From: Tepidiphilus margaritifer DSM 15129
GTDB taxonomy: Bacteria; Pseudomonadota; Gammaproteobacteria; Burkholderiales; Rhodocyclaceae
Assembly (NCBI RefSeq): GCF_000425565.1
Contig: NZ_AUDR01000019.1
Location: forward strand, 12,996-74,685
Reading direction: 5' to 3'
Length of the DNA: 61,690 bases
Within the stretch, counting starts at the first letter, position 1. Every line of letters starts with the position of its first letter. The notes beneath the pieces were generated by a model. It saw only the letters and a program-made list of their open reading frames with translations, was not told the DNA's origin and did not search any database. Made by a program: the position numbers and the translations under genes. Positions 1-6,809 of this stretch are shown here, piece by piece.

Positions 1-309
1 CTCTGCTCGCGCTGTTTCATCTGTTCTTTGATGCGTTCGGCGAATTGCATGGTCACTTCCCCCAGGTCGTAGGATTCGGGCACGTCGAGCTCGGGTTTGA
101 GGTCTCGTAGCAGGTACTCGCGTATCCAGAGCGCGAGAATACGCTGAAGTTCCGGATCGCACGCGAACCAGGCGCGCATCGCTGCGCCCAGCCGAGCGAT
201 GTCTTCAGCCGTCTCTTGCCGCTTGAGCCGGATGGTGGCGGCGACCACGTTCTTCCATCTTGGGCGAGGAGAAGAGGTGCTTGTAGCTGGCGTCGTGGCG
301 GGCGTTCAT
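1..309 (-). pseudogene. Broken Rpn/YhgA-type recombination-promoting nuclease gene (copy 1)
   Basis: Reading leftward from an ATG at 309, the N-terminus MNARHDASYKHLFSSPK is typical of Rpn/YhgA PD-(D/E)XK nuclease-like proteins, but that frame stops at 205. A second frame downstream encodes NVVAATIRLKRQETAEDIAR and later ELDVPESYDLGEVT, which look like the C-terminal part of the same family. The start is therefore joined to the end with the middle missing and a frame change. The 3' end lies beyond the window. A second fragment with the same first residues starts at 1156, so this is a duplicated, decayed gene. Family identification is by recognition of the conserved N-terminus. Confidence 0.55.
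52..94. repeat. 43-bp direct repeat, left copy, flanking parDE
   Basis: The stretch starting GTCACTTCCCCCAGG and ending CGAGCTCGG recurs at 1002-1044 with one mismatch (C at position 81, T in the other copy). It belongs to the 3' part of the Rpn-type gene and brackets the toxin-antitoxin operon. Confidence 0.8.
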
Positions 310-405
310 GCCCCTATTGTAATCGGGTAGGGGTAAAACGCGGCGGCGTTGGGGCGCATCGACCACATCCTCGTCTCGCCGTCGAAGCATGGCGATTGCC
401 TCGAA

Positions 406-735
406 CTATGTCTGATCGTTTTCCCGCATCCAGTGGGGAATATCCCGGCTGCCATGCAGAACGCGCCAGACGTCGATATGGTCGGTTCGCTCGATGTAGA
501 AGATCAGATAGGGATGGCGCTTGGTCTGCCAGAACCGCAGTCCAGGCAAGTTCAACTCATGTGCGTAGCGTGGCGAGCCTGTCGCGGGGTGGCGCCCGAT
601 ATGTGCCAGCGCCTGCTCGAGTTTGTTGATGAAGTCCAATGCTGCCGCAGGGGATCCCTCCGACAGGTAATGCACCAAGACGTCGTCCACATCCTGACGC
701 GCCAGGTCTCGTAAAACGACCGGTTTGCTGGTCAC
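406..735 (-). CDS. parE: ParE/RelE-superfamily toxin
   Basis: A 109-residue protein with the pattern of ParE toxins: an N-terminal LARQDVDDVLVHY helix, a central basic GLRFWQTKRHPYLIFYIE strand pair, and a C-terminal VWRVLHGSRDIP, the usual end of the RelE/ParE fold. ParE proteins poison DNA gyrase, while RelE relatives cleave ribosome-bound mRNA; the closeness to ParE is inferred from the ParD-type partner. The start codon overlaps the antitoxin stop by four bases (ATGA), so the two are translationally coupled. The operon sits immediately outside the left attachment site of the integrated element, between two fragments of a nuclease gene. Confidence 0.85.
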   Translation of the reverse strand: MTSKPVVLRDLARQDVDDVLVHYLSEGSPAAALDFINKLEQALAHIGRHPATGSPRYAHELNLPGLRFWQTKRHPYLIFYIERTDHIDVWRVLHGSRDIPHWMRENDQT

Positions 736-971
736 GAACCGCTGCTTTGGCGTACCCGGGTGCGCAGGCCGTCAAAGTACTGGGCATCGGCCACGACGCT
801 GGGTGCAGATGCCGCCCCTGTCAACAGGAGATCGCGAAGCTGCTGCCGATCCTGGTCCTTGCGAATCAGTTCGCGCACATATTCGCTGCTCGTGCCATAG
901 CGCCCTTGTTCGACCTGCTGATCGACGAAGGCTTTAAGGCTATCCGGCAATGAAATGTTCATCGTACCCAT
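732..971 (-). CDS. parD: ParD-family antitoxin
   Basis: A 79-residue protein beginning MGTMNISLPDSLKAFVDQQV, the ribbon-helix-helix start of ParD/CC2985-type antitoxins, followed by GTSSEYVRELIRKDQ (second helix) and a flexible C-terminal tail that would wrap the toxin. It should bind the palindrome just upstream and repress its own operon. The predicted -10 box lies only about seven bases before the first ATG, so the message may be leaderless, or translation may start at the second Met (962). It is the first gene of the parDE operon. Confidence 0.85.
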   Translation of the reverse strand: MGTMNISLPDSLKAFVDQQVEQGRYGTSSEYVRELIRKDQDRQQLRDLLLTGAASAPSVVADAQYFDGLRTRVRQSSGS

Positions 972-977
972 ATGCTC

Positions 978-1006
978 AATGTACCTCGTTTGACAAAATT
1001 TGTCAC
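978..1006 (-). promoter_or_regulatory. parDE promoter with 15-bp palindromic operator
   Basis: On the minus strand GTGACA (1006-1001) and TACATT (983-978) are separated by 17 bases. A perfect palindrome TGACAAA-A-TTTGTCA lies at 991-1005 and covers the -35 region, the layout expected for autorepression by ParD. The operator also touches the end of the flanking direct repeat. Confidence 0.55.
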
Positions 1007-1044
1007 TTCCCCCAGGTCGTAGGATTCGGGTACGTCGAGCTCGG
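1002..1044. repeat. 43-bp direct repeat, right copy, flanking parDE
   Basis: Second copy of the repeat at 52-94, with one mismatch. Together the copies bracket about 0.9 kb that carries parDE and part of the broken nuclease gene. Confidence 0.8.
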
Positions 1045-1156
1045 CGAAGTCGAGCCGCTTCATCCAGTCGTCGGGGATGCAGCCTTCGACGAGGTGCTGC
1101 ACCACCTTGGGCAATGAGAAGAGGTGCTTGTAGCTGGCGTCGTGGCGGGCGTTCAT
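1002..1156 (-). pseudogene. Truncated Rpn/YhgA-type nuclease N-terminus (copy 2)
   Basis: From the ATG at 1156 the reading frame gives MNARHDASYKHLFSLPKVV, then VEGCIPDDWMKRLDF, then ELDVPESYDLGEVT. The homology is lost where the parDE promoter begins. The first part matches copy 1 at 309, and the last part is the 43-bp direct repeat. The join between DFA and ELDVPESY looks like a deletion endpoint, because full-length family members carry about 200 residues between these motifs. The reading frame continues to 959 with unrelated residues. Confidence 0.5.
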
Positions 1157-1259
1157 GGCCCTATTGTATCGGGTAGGGTGTAGGGGCAAAACGCGGCGAT
1201 ATTGGGGCACTATAGGCTGAAGATGGTTACGTAACTAATTGATTTTATTGAATTTTTGA

Positions 1260-1302
1260 TGCCGTTGAGAGGACTCGAACCTCCGACCTACTGATTACGA
1301 AT
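1260..1302 (-). repeat. attL: partial tRNA-Thr 3' half
   Basis: Forty-three bases matching the tRNA-Thr(CGT) gene at 21316-21358 from the discriminator base back to the anticodon loop, with two mismatches. The 5' half of the tRNA is absent here, so this is the displaced chromosomal 3' end left by integration. Confidence 0.88.
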
Positions 1303-1440
1303 TGACATTTGGGTTTTTCATGGAGCATTGAAAATCAAGGGGTTTCATTTTTTTTCCAATTCCGACAACGGGTTACAAAAAATTGGAAAACCGCGTTTTT
1401 TTCGGGCGGACGCCTTGAAAATCAAGGTTTTCCGATGTTA

Positions 1441-1462
1441 CGCTACACCGGTACGCTACACC
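1441..1462. promoter_or_regulatory. Candidate integrase arm-type sites (left)
   Basis: Two direct copies of CGCTACACCGGTA begin at 1441 and 1454, just upstream of the integrase start. The core CGCTACAC recurs four times near the right end (21212-21266), as expected for arm-binding sites of a lambda-type integrase. A further two overlapping copies occur in the integrase coding sequence near 1720-1735. The function is inferred from position and symmetry. Confidence 0.5.
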
Positions 1463-1487
1463 GGTACACGCATCGGAGAACTGACGT

Positions 1488-2840
1488 ATGAAAATCAAGC
1501 TCACGCCGCGCATCGTGCGCGAAATGCGCTTCCCGCCGGACATGGCGGGGAAGAAATACATCTTGGTTTATGACACCGAATTGAGCGGATTCGGGGTTCG
1601 GCTTGCTGCGGGCGGAAAGAAAACCTACATCGTCGAGATACGCAAAGGCAGCAAATCAACCCGTATTACGATTGGGAATTGCGAGACGCTCTCACTTGCA
1701 GAGGCCAAAGAGCGCGCCCGCGCTACACGCTACACCGCGGATCAGGGCAAAGACCCGCGCAAAATAACGTTCGAGGAAGACGACAACGGCGAGTCTATCC
1801 TCATTGACCCCATAACTGGGCTTGAGGTATGGCATACCTACATCGAGGAGCGATGGAAGATCGGCGCATGGAAACCGCGCACTTACAAAGAGCATCAAGC
1901 CGTCGTGTATCCCGGCGATGGGACGCGACAGCGCGGCATCCTCTACGACTTGCTCACCCGCCCGTTGCACAAGATCGACCGCGCGGCCATCGAGGAATGG
2001 ATGCTTGCCAACACCCACCGCAAGTCTTACGCGCGCCTCTCATGGCGTTACCTTCGGGCGTTCCTCAGGTGGTGCAGCGAGACCGACGACTACGCCGATT
2101 TGCTCGCCGATCGCCACCAGCCGAGCAGACGGGCAATAGAGGCGCTAGGCCGCCCGAAAGCCAAGCAGGACGCCGTGCAGAGGGAACATTTGGCCGCGTG
2201 GTTCGACGCCGTAAGAAACCGGCTTGCCGCAACAAACCCCACGGCGGCCGCGTTCGTTCAATTCGTCTTGCTCACGGGTTGTCGACCCGGCGAGGCGCGG
2301 GCGCTCACATGGGACGACATCGACACGCGATTCAAGACGATCACTTTTGCCGACACCAAAGCGGGCGAGTCTCGAACGATAGGGCTTACCCCTTACGTAG
2401 CGCAGTTACTCGACTCACTGCCGCGCACCTCAACGCTTGTTTTTGCGACACAGGCAGGGAAAAAGCTATCCCAATGCCACAAGCAGTTACAGCGGGTCGC
2501 GGAATGGGCAGGCATCGATTACGTCTCCGAGCATGGCCTACGTCGTAGTTTCGGCACTTTGGCCGAATGGTGCGACCTACCATCAGGCGTAACGGCGCAG
2601 ATCATGGGGCACAAACCGAGCGCCATTGCGGAAAAGCATTATCGGGTTAGGCCGGTCGGGATGTTGCGGGAATTTCACGAGAGAATCGAAAAATTTATCA
2701 TTGAGAACGCGGGATTGGCGGGGTTGTTGGATAACGGGCAAAGTAACGAAGAAAACGGGAACGGAAACGGGCAAAATAAGGGGCAGAATAACGGGAACGG
2801 GCGCAAACATAAGAAAAAGGAAGAGAGTTTGCAGGATTAG
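1488..2840 (+). CDS. int: Tyrosine recombinase/integrase of the element
   Basis: A 450-residue phage/ICE-type integrase. Residues 1-90 form an N-terminal arm-binding region (DUF4102-like, with LSGFGVRLAAGGKKTYIVE), a SAM-like core-binding domain lies around 110-205, and the catalytic domain around 225-390. The active-site residues are visible: Arg266 in TGCRPGEARALTW, His349 and Arg352 in EHGLRRSFGT, His375 in MGHKPS and the nucleophile Tyr385 in AEKHYRV. The C-terminal 60 residues are low-complexity Asn/Gly/Lys, partly made from the GGGCAAA repeat that starts there. It lies 185 bp from attL and reads into the element. It should integrate and excise the element at tRNA-Thr. No excisionase gene was recognised. 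Confidence 0.93.
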   Translation: MKIKLTPRIVREMRFPPDMAGKKYILVYDTELSGFGVRLAAGGKKTYIVEIRKGSKSTRITIGNCETLSLAEAKERARATRYTADQGKDPRKITFEEDDNGESILIDPITGLEVWHTYIEERWKIGAWKPRTYKEHQAVVYPGDGTRQRGILYDLLTRPLHKIDRAAIEEWMLANTHRKSYARLSWRYLRAFLRWCSETDDYADLLADRHQPSRRAIEALGRPKAKQDAVQREHLAAWFDAVRNRLAATNPTAAAFVQFVLLTGCRPGEARALTWDDIDTRFKTITFADTKAGESRTIGLTPYVAQLLDSLPRTSTLVFATQAGKKLSQCHKQLQRVAEWAGIDYVSEHGLRRSFGTLAEWCDLPSGVTAQIMGHKPSAIAEKHYRVRPVGMLREFHERIEKFIIENAGLAGLLDNGQSNEENGNGNGQNKGQNNGNGRKHKKKEESLQD

Positions 2841-3216
2841 GGCAAAGGGCAAAGGGCAGAAATCCCAAGCGGAATCGGTATCAAAAAAGAACGATAATAC
2901 AAGCGGAAACAGGGCAACGTAGTAGTTGGGCAAATGGAAAGAAGAATCCAATTCCCCGCCTGTCGCTCAATCAATGCCGCCTACCAGCATTTACGGAATT
3001 AGATAGTTGGGCGAATGGAAGAAAGAATCACCACACGAAACGGCCGGAGACATCCACCGAAACGGGGCAGCTTTTTCTCTTCCATTAGCCCGAACACGTT
3101 GCCCTAACAACCGTTCCGTCCAATAGACGCGGAACTGTAATTTATACCGTTTCTGGCCGATAGAAAATTTGCCCGTTTTTCCCGCATTGCCCATAATTTG
3201 CCCAATCCCCAAGGAA
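2750..3216. repeat. GGGCAAA-rich dispersed repeats (2841-3279 has no gene)
   Basis: From the end of the integrase to the terminator at 3225 I see no credible gene. The stretch is full of GGGCAA units, including AGGGCAAAGGGCAAAGGGCA near 2840. Two blocks of TTGGGC(A/G)AATGGAA with GAAAGAAT start near 2928 and 3007. One inverted block (CTCTTCCATTAGCCCG, near 3077) is followed by GTTGCCC and CCGTTCCGTCC. The same blocks occur at 9350-9456, 16050-16510 and 20110-20740, but not in the flanking chromosome. Confidence 0.65.
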
Positions 3217-3224
3217 AAAAGACA

Positions 3225-3255
3225 ACAAAAAAGGCGGCCAACCGACCGCCGCCTT
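3225..3255 (-). terminator. Rho-independent terminator
   Basis: On the minus strand AAGGCGGC and GCCGCCTT form a stem around a 9-10 base loop and run directly into a T-rich tail. It ends the minus-strand gene whose stop is at 3280. Confidence 0.7.
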
Positions 3256-3279
3256 ATCTAAACCGCCGAAGAATCCGAA

Positions 3280-3570
3280 TCAATAATCAAGCCCTTCTTC
3301 TTTACGGATTTTCGCAAATTTTCGGAGCATCAATCCCACATTTTTCCCACGGTTTGCCATATCGAGCACCCCCCGCTCAAGCCGCCGCACTTCATCCCAA
3401 TTCCCCGCGCGGATTTGTTTTCGATAATACCGCGTAGTCATGGGTATTCCCCATATCCCAATCGTAAATCCTATGATAATCATAATGATTGCAATTGGCA
3501 AGCCTACGGCCGCCACCCCTATTCCGGCAACAGCGACCGAACCTAATGTCCGTAGCACTGGATCGTCCAT
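3280..3570 (-). CDS. Small membrane protein, unknown function
   Basis: The start at 3570 is chosen because AAAGGAG lies seven bases before this ATG; the frame is open to 3621. The 96-residue product begins MDDPVLRTLG and has one long hydrophobic stretch (about residues 8-45, SVAVAGIGVAAVGLPIAIIM then IGFTIGIWGIP), probably two closely spaced membrane helices. A basic cytoplasmic tail follows (YYRKQIRAGNWDEVRRLERG). I do not recognise the family. It has its own strong promoter and terminator, so it is a single-gene unit on the element. Confidence 0.6.
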   Translation of the reverse strand: MDDPVLRTLGSVAVAGIGVAAVGLPIAIIMIIIGFTIGIWGIPMTTRYYRKQIRAGNWDEVRRLERGVLDMANRGKNVGLMLRKFAKIRKEEGLDY

Positions 3571-3606
3571 AATGATCTCCTTTGCTATTGAATTGGTAAT
3601 GATTGC

Positions 3607-3635
3607 ATTGTAGCAATCCAATCATCCAATGTCAA
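3607..3635 (-). promoter_or_regulatory. Sigma-70 promoter for the small membrane protein
   Basis: Minus strand: TTGACA (3635-3630), 17-base spacer, TACAAT (3612-3607). The spacer contains the direct repeat GGATGATTGGATTG. It lies about 37 bases before the start at 3570. Confidence 0.7.
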
Positions 3636-3664
3636 GCAATCCTATTCAACAAATCTTTTCAATT

Positions 3665-4069
3665 TCAAAATGGAATCTCATCATCATTCCCTTGATTATC
3701 CCTAATCAAAAAATCTTCCAGTTTCGCCCCATTATTCAGTTTTTCCCGCAACCATTGCGGATACGTCCCGACCCCCGAATATACGTTGTTCGGATTTTCG
3801 GGATCGCGGTATTTCGGCGGATTCTTCCTTTCGCCACGACGTCGCCCGCCACCAGTCTTAGCCTTTGGCGTAACTAGCGTTTCAATAACCTGTTGAGGTT
3901 CCATCCCCATCGCTTTGGCCGCCCTTACAATTTCCGCTTTGAGCTTCTCCAAACGGTTTTTCGCGCGTTTCTGTCGTTCACTCTCGACGGCAAGCGCGAG
4001 TGCATCAAGCATTTCATCATCAAGTGCGCCAAGATCGATTAGCGACGATACATCTTTTTGCGTTTCCAT
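3665..4069 (-). CDS. H-NS family nucleoid protein
   Basis: A 134-residue protein. Residues 1-75 are an alpha-helical coiled-coil oligomerisation region (LALAVESERQKRAKNRLEKL). The C-terminus has the H-NS DNA-binding signature: a basic GGGRRRGERKNPPKYRDPEN, then VYSGVGTYPQWLREKL and LEDFLI. H-NS binds curved AT-rich DNA and silences transcription, so an element-borne copy probably damps expression of this AT-rich island, as H-NS-like proteins of plasmids such as R27 do. Start chosen by TAGGAGA upstream of the ATG at 4069. It follows the 198-residue protein by 20 bases and is probably co-transcribed with the stb-like genes. Confidence 0.85.
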   Translation of the reverse strand: METQKDVSSLIDLGALDDEMLDALALAVESERQKRAKNRLEKLKAEIVRAAKAMGMEPQQVIETLVTPKAKTGGGRRRGERKNPPKYRDPENPNNVYSGVGTYPQWLREKLNNGAKLEDFLIRDNQGNDDEIPF

Positions 4070-4089
4070 TTTTGATTCTCCTATCTAAA

Positions 4090-4686
4090 TCATCGTAAAT
4101 GCGCCGTCAGAGCAATACCGATTGCCGCTCCAGCGCATAACGCGGCAATCGCTGTAATTGTAATCCATCCAACCATATTTTGCATTTTCGATTTTACAAT
4201 ATTCGATACGTTTTCGCCAAGCCCTTTTACCACATTTTGCGATGCGCTCTTGATGATCGCGGCCGTATTGTTATTGGCGGCCGCCTCTAATGTCTTAACT
4301 GATTCGATTAATGACGATTCGACAAAATCTCGATTTACGTCTTGGATTTCAACCATTGTTTTCCGCAACGTTTCGACCGCCGAAGATTGCTTGTCAAGCG
4401 CCTCAATTATCTTTTCGGCCGTCTCAACTACTTTGTCGGCCGCCCTCACCGCATCAGGACGGGCGGACGCGATGATGATTGCGGCGATCAACTGCCTTAT
4501 CGCGGGGTCGTCGTCCCTTATGATCACGTCGAGCGCGGCACGATCGGTAGCGTCCAGCCTGTCCAATGCGGCGCGCACGATATCGTCCATTGCGGCCGCG
4601 CGGGATGATGTGGACGGGCGAACCATGTGTTGACTTCCCCCGTCCAAAACGCTATCATTAATCACGTCCATGTCATCATCGTTCAT
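4090..4686 (-). CDS. Coiled-coil protein with C-terminal membrane anchor
   Basis: A 198-residue protein of unknown family. Residues 1-30 are acidic, residues 35-165 are almost entirely helical and rich in Ala, Val and Glu (KVVETAEKIIEALDKQSSAV), and residues 173-194 form one hydrophobic helix (WITITAIAALCAGAAIGIAL) near the end. The layout suggests a tail-anchored coiled-coil protein. It is third in an operon after an StbA-like and an StbB-like gene, the place occupied by stbC in IncW plasmid R388, but I see no sequence reason to call it StbC. AAAGGAG precedes the ATG by seven bases. Confidence 0.6.
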   Translation of the reverse strand: MNDDDMDVINDSVLDGGSQHMVRPSTSSRAAAMDDIVRAALDRLDATDRAALDVIIRDDDPAIRQLIAAIIIASARPDAVRAADKVVETAEKIIEALDKQSSAVETLRKTMVEIQDVNRDFVESSLIESVKTLEAAANNNTAAIIKSASQNVVKGLGENVSNIVKSKMQNMVGWITITAIAALCAGAAIGIALTAHLR

Positions 4687-4715
4687 GGCTTTTCTCCTTT
4701 TCCTTAATGGTTGGC

Positions 4716-4747
4716 GGCCGTCGAAAAAAACTCGACGGCCTTTTTTT
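4716..4747 (+). terminator. Strong hairpin with T tract on the plus strand
   Basis: GGCCGTCGA (4716-4724) and TCGACGGCC (4732-4740) form a perfect 9-bp stem followed by seven T on the plus strand. The neighbouring genes run on the minus strand, so it would stop antisense transcription; on the minus strand it has no T tail. Confidence 0.5.
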
Positions 4748-4750
4748 CGC

Positions 4751-5512
4751 TCAGCGAATGACGTGTTTTTCGAGGATCGGGAAAACCTCGCGTAAATGCG
4801 CCTCGATCATCCGATACTTGAGTTTATCTTTCAACGGCAGGTCTTTCACCCCTTTATCGCCGAAGAAAGAACCCAATGACTTATCGGGGTTAGAATCATA
4901 AATTGCCGTTAATTCATCCGACATCTTCGGCACGAAAAACGCCAAGTCTTGCTCGACAAGAGATTTTATCCCCTTGTCGCTTAGCCAACTATCCCGCGAT
5001 ACGTCTTTCGTCGGCAAAGCGATGATAATATCATCAGGATTGATTTCCGCCGTGCGGATGAAAGACTCCGCGCCCGCAATGGCTAACGCGGTTTGCCCGA
5101 TGCTGTAGACCACCCGTATTCCCATGCCGTAATCTTCCGCCATCGTTGCAATCAATCGTTGCACGTCGGCGGTAAAAGTATGGGCGAAATTCGCGGGCGT
5201 GTTGATGACGATATCGGGCACGGTTTGCGCGCCGTCGCCTAGACTATCGGCGATTTTATCCATCAGCTTATATATCGCGTCGATACCAGATTTGGGGTTA
5301 TTTAGCGATACCGATTGCGTATAGACATCGGGATGATTGGCAAAACGGGCGATGTAATCCGCGTTAGAGATGCTCCCATCGATCGACATGTCGCCATCGA
5401 CCGCCAATACAGGCAACCGGCGGCGTAACAAAATGTAATCGGTAATCACCGATGACAAGTAGCTTTTGCCGATGCCGCCTTTGTCCCCATGGGATACGTA
5501 GATTGTAGCCAT
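4751..5512 (-). CDS. stbB: StbB-like ParA-family ATPase
   Basis: A 253-residue P-loop protein. It starts MATIYVSHGDKGGIGKSYLS, where KGGIGKS is the deviant Walker A motif of ParA/MinD ATPases. VLAVDGDMSIDGS is the Walker A' region (Asp near 40) and PDIVINTPANF the Walker B region. StbB of the IncW/N group is the nearest match in style and context, since an HTH protein gene lies directly upstream and a relaxase beyond it. In R388 StbB counteracts the effect of StbA and is needed for conjugation. A partition or positioning role for the excised element, or for the relaxosome, is therefore inferred. CTCC-type ribosome site precedes the ATG at 5512. Confidence 0.8.
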   Translation of the reverse strand: MATIYVSHGDKGGIGKSYLSSVITDYILLRRRLPVLAVDGDMSIDGSISNADYIARFANHPDVYTQSVSLNNPKSGIDAIYKLMDKIADSLGDGAQTVPDIVINTPANFAHTFTADVQRLIATMAEDYGMGIRVVYSIGQTALAIAGAESFIRTAEINPDDIIIALPTKDVSRDSWLSDKGIKSLVEQDLAFFVPKMSDELTAIYDSNPDKSLGSFFGDKGVKDLPLKDKLKYRMIEAHLREVFPILEKHVIR

Positions 5513-5533
5513 TATTATCTCCTTTACCGTTGT

Positions 5534-5980
5534 TTACCGTTTACCGTTTGCCTTTGCGAACGCCTCAAAGAATTTAAGCCTCTTTTGGCGTTCCTCGATA
5601 ATCGCCGGATCATCGATCGGCGATTGCAACGATTGTAGCACATTACTTCCCGATTGCAAGCGTTCGACACCGCCATTATTATCGCGGCGCACATTGGATA
5701 CATTCGATGCACCGGCGGCATTGTTCAATTTGTCGAACACGCCGTTTTTCTTCCATTCATCGAACAGTTCCCTTGCGCGGTTCTTTGATCGCGTCATCGT
5801 AACCTTATGGACTCCCAGTTGCGACGCAAGGGCGCTCCATTTTGCCAAGCCTAGGGTTATGGCAAGTTCCAACAGTTCGATATCGGGCGCGATTGCATGC
5901 GCCAAATCACACTTTTCCTTGCGTTGTTTCACGCGATCGACGATAGCGTCAACATCGATGTTATAGGCGTTCCCGTTCAT
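5534..5980 (-). CDS. stbA: StbA-like DNA-binding protein
   Basis: A 148-residue protein with a helix-turn-helix at about residues 43-66 (LGLAKWSALASQLGVHKVTM), a basic RSKNRARELFDEW stretch after it, and a long polar C-terminus. It is first in a minus-strand operon with the StbB-like ATPase. The eighteen 11-bp repeats begin 40 bp upstream. In R388, StbA binds 9-bp repeats separated by 2 bp upstream of its gene, stabilising the plasmid and repressing its own operon. The 11-bp pitch here is the same, so this protein is the obvious candidate to coat the array. The assignment rests on context and HTH more than on residue identity. Confidence 0.6.
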   Translation of the reverse strand: MNGNAYNIDVDAIVDRVKQRKEKCDLAHAIAPDIELLELAITLGLAKWSALASQLGVHKVTMTRSKNRARELFDEWKKNGVFDKLNNAAGASNVSNVRRDNNGGVERLQSGSNVLQSLQSPIDDPAIIEERQKRLKFFEAFAKANGKR

Positions 5981-6020
5981 GGCGGCGCTCCTTTGGGAAA
6001 AAACACAGGATAACCACAGT

Positions 6021-6218
6021 TTAGCATAAAATTAGCGCCTTGTTAGTTACTAGTTAGCGCCTTGTTAGCGCCCTGTTAGTTACTAGTTATCCGGTTGTTA
6101 GTTATCGGTTAGCGCCTTGTTAGCGCTCTGTTAGTTATCCGTTAGCGTATCGTTAGTTACTAGTTAGCGCCTTATTAGTTACCCGTTAGCGTCTTGTTAG
6201 CGCCTTGTTAGCATTTAG
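6021..6218. repeat. Eighteen tandem 11-bp repeats, candidate centromere (stbDR-like)
   Basis: Every 11 bases from 6021 to 6208 begins TTAG (one unit TTAT). Two main unit types alternate irregularly: TTAGCGCCTTG (units at 6032, 6054, 6109, 6197 and close variants) and TTAGTTACTAG (6043, 6076, 6153 and variants). No unit is out of phase. A pitch of 11 bp puts the same face of every unit on one side of the helix, the arrangement used by StbA/ParB-type centromere binders. Spacers are absent, so it is not CRISPR. The array lies between the StbA-like gene and the relaxase region. Confidence 0.88.
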
Positions 6219-6299
6219 GCGTTTATCATCGTTTTTCCGCCCCCGCCTTCGTTGCCCGAAAACCTATCACACCTGACGCACCGAGACGCTGGCGCGTCT

Positions 6300-6545
6300 T
6301 CGATGCCCCCGATTGACCGCTTCGCTTTCTCCGATTCGTTTTTCCGCTTTCGCCTCAATCCCCGTGTTTTTCCGCTTTCGCTTGTCCGCCGCTTCGCTTT
6401 TCCGCTTCGCTTTCCCACATCGTCCATCCGCTTCGCTCCCCGCCACGAGCGCCCGCCGAGCCATCCCATATCGTTTTTCCGCTTCGCTCTCCCACCGCGC
6501 CTTTCCGCTTCGCTTCAATCCCCGCTTCGTTCATCCCGCCGAACC
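6300..6545. repeat. Pyrimidine-rich tract with repeated TTTTCCGCTTCGCT
   Basis: The plus strand is strongly C/T-biased. It repeats CCGCTTCGCT or CCGCTTTCGC about ten times, often preceded by TTTTT or TCGTT, with irregular spacing. The minus-strand reading frame across it is only a Lys/Arg/Glu-rich shadow. No function is assigned; the position between the 11-bp array and the relaxase suggests part of the transfer origin or a melting or ssDNA-binding region. Confidence 0.6.
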
Positions 6546-6575
6546 CCGCATCGTCCGTCCCCTTAGGGCATCCCC

Positions 6576-6700
6576 GCGCGTCTTGTCAATCATTGCCAAT
6601 CGATTGATTTTGTGCGTCCAAGATATTGCATTGGGCAACCAAGCGCAGGTTTGCATTGGAGCGGACAAGATATAATCGTTCCGATTCCGTCCGCATCCAT
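6576..6700. other. oriT: Candidate oriT core
   Basis: GCGCGTCTTGTCAAT at 6576-6590 resembles the R388-type MOBF nic region (GTGCGTATTGTCTAT), which would place a nick near 6588. It is followed by an interrupted palindrome AATCATTG...CGATTGATT containing CAATCGATTG (6597-6606). A larger inverted repeat has arms GCGGAC and GTCCGC around 6661-6694. The relaxase gene begins 280 bp further on, where MOBF origins usually lie. I cannot find the long hairpin that precedes nic in R388, so the exact site is uncertain. Confidence 0.35.
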
Positions 6701-6809
6701 TCGCTCAACCCGTAACCTAGCCTAACCTTTGTCCAAGGGAAGAAATCTACAATTTACAATTTACAAAATAGGATAGCAATATTGACGGAATGGATCACGC
6801 ATTGAACAC

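Noticed and set aside
1373-1561. Small excisionase-like gene beside int
   Set aside because: The only frame is antisense to the integrase start and carries no HTH; the CCTTGAAAATCAAGG repeats nearby are noted only as possible sites.
6021-6218. CRISPR array
   Set aside because: The repeat unit is 11 bp with no unique spacers and no cas gene nearby; it is a contiguous direct-repeat array.
6215-6518. Lys/Arg/Glu-rich reading frames on the minus strand
   Set aside because: They arise from the pyrimidine-rich repeat tract, have no ribosome site and no recognisable fold.
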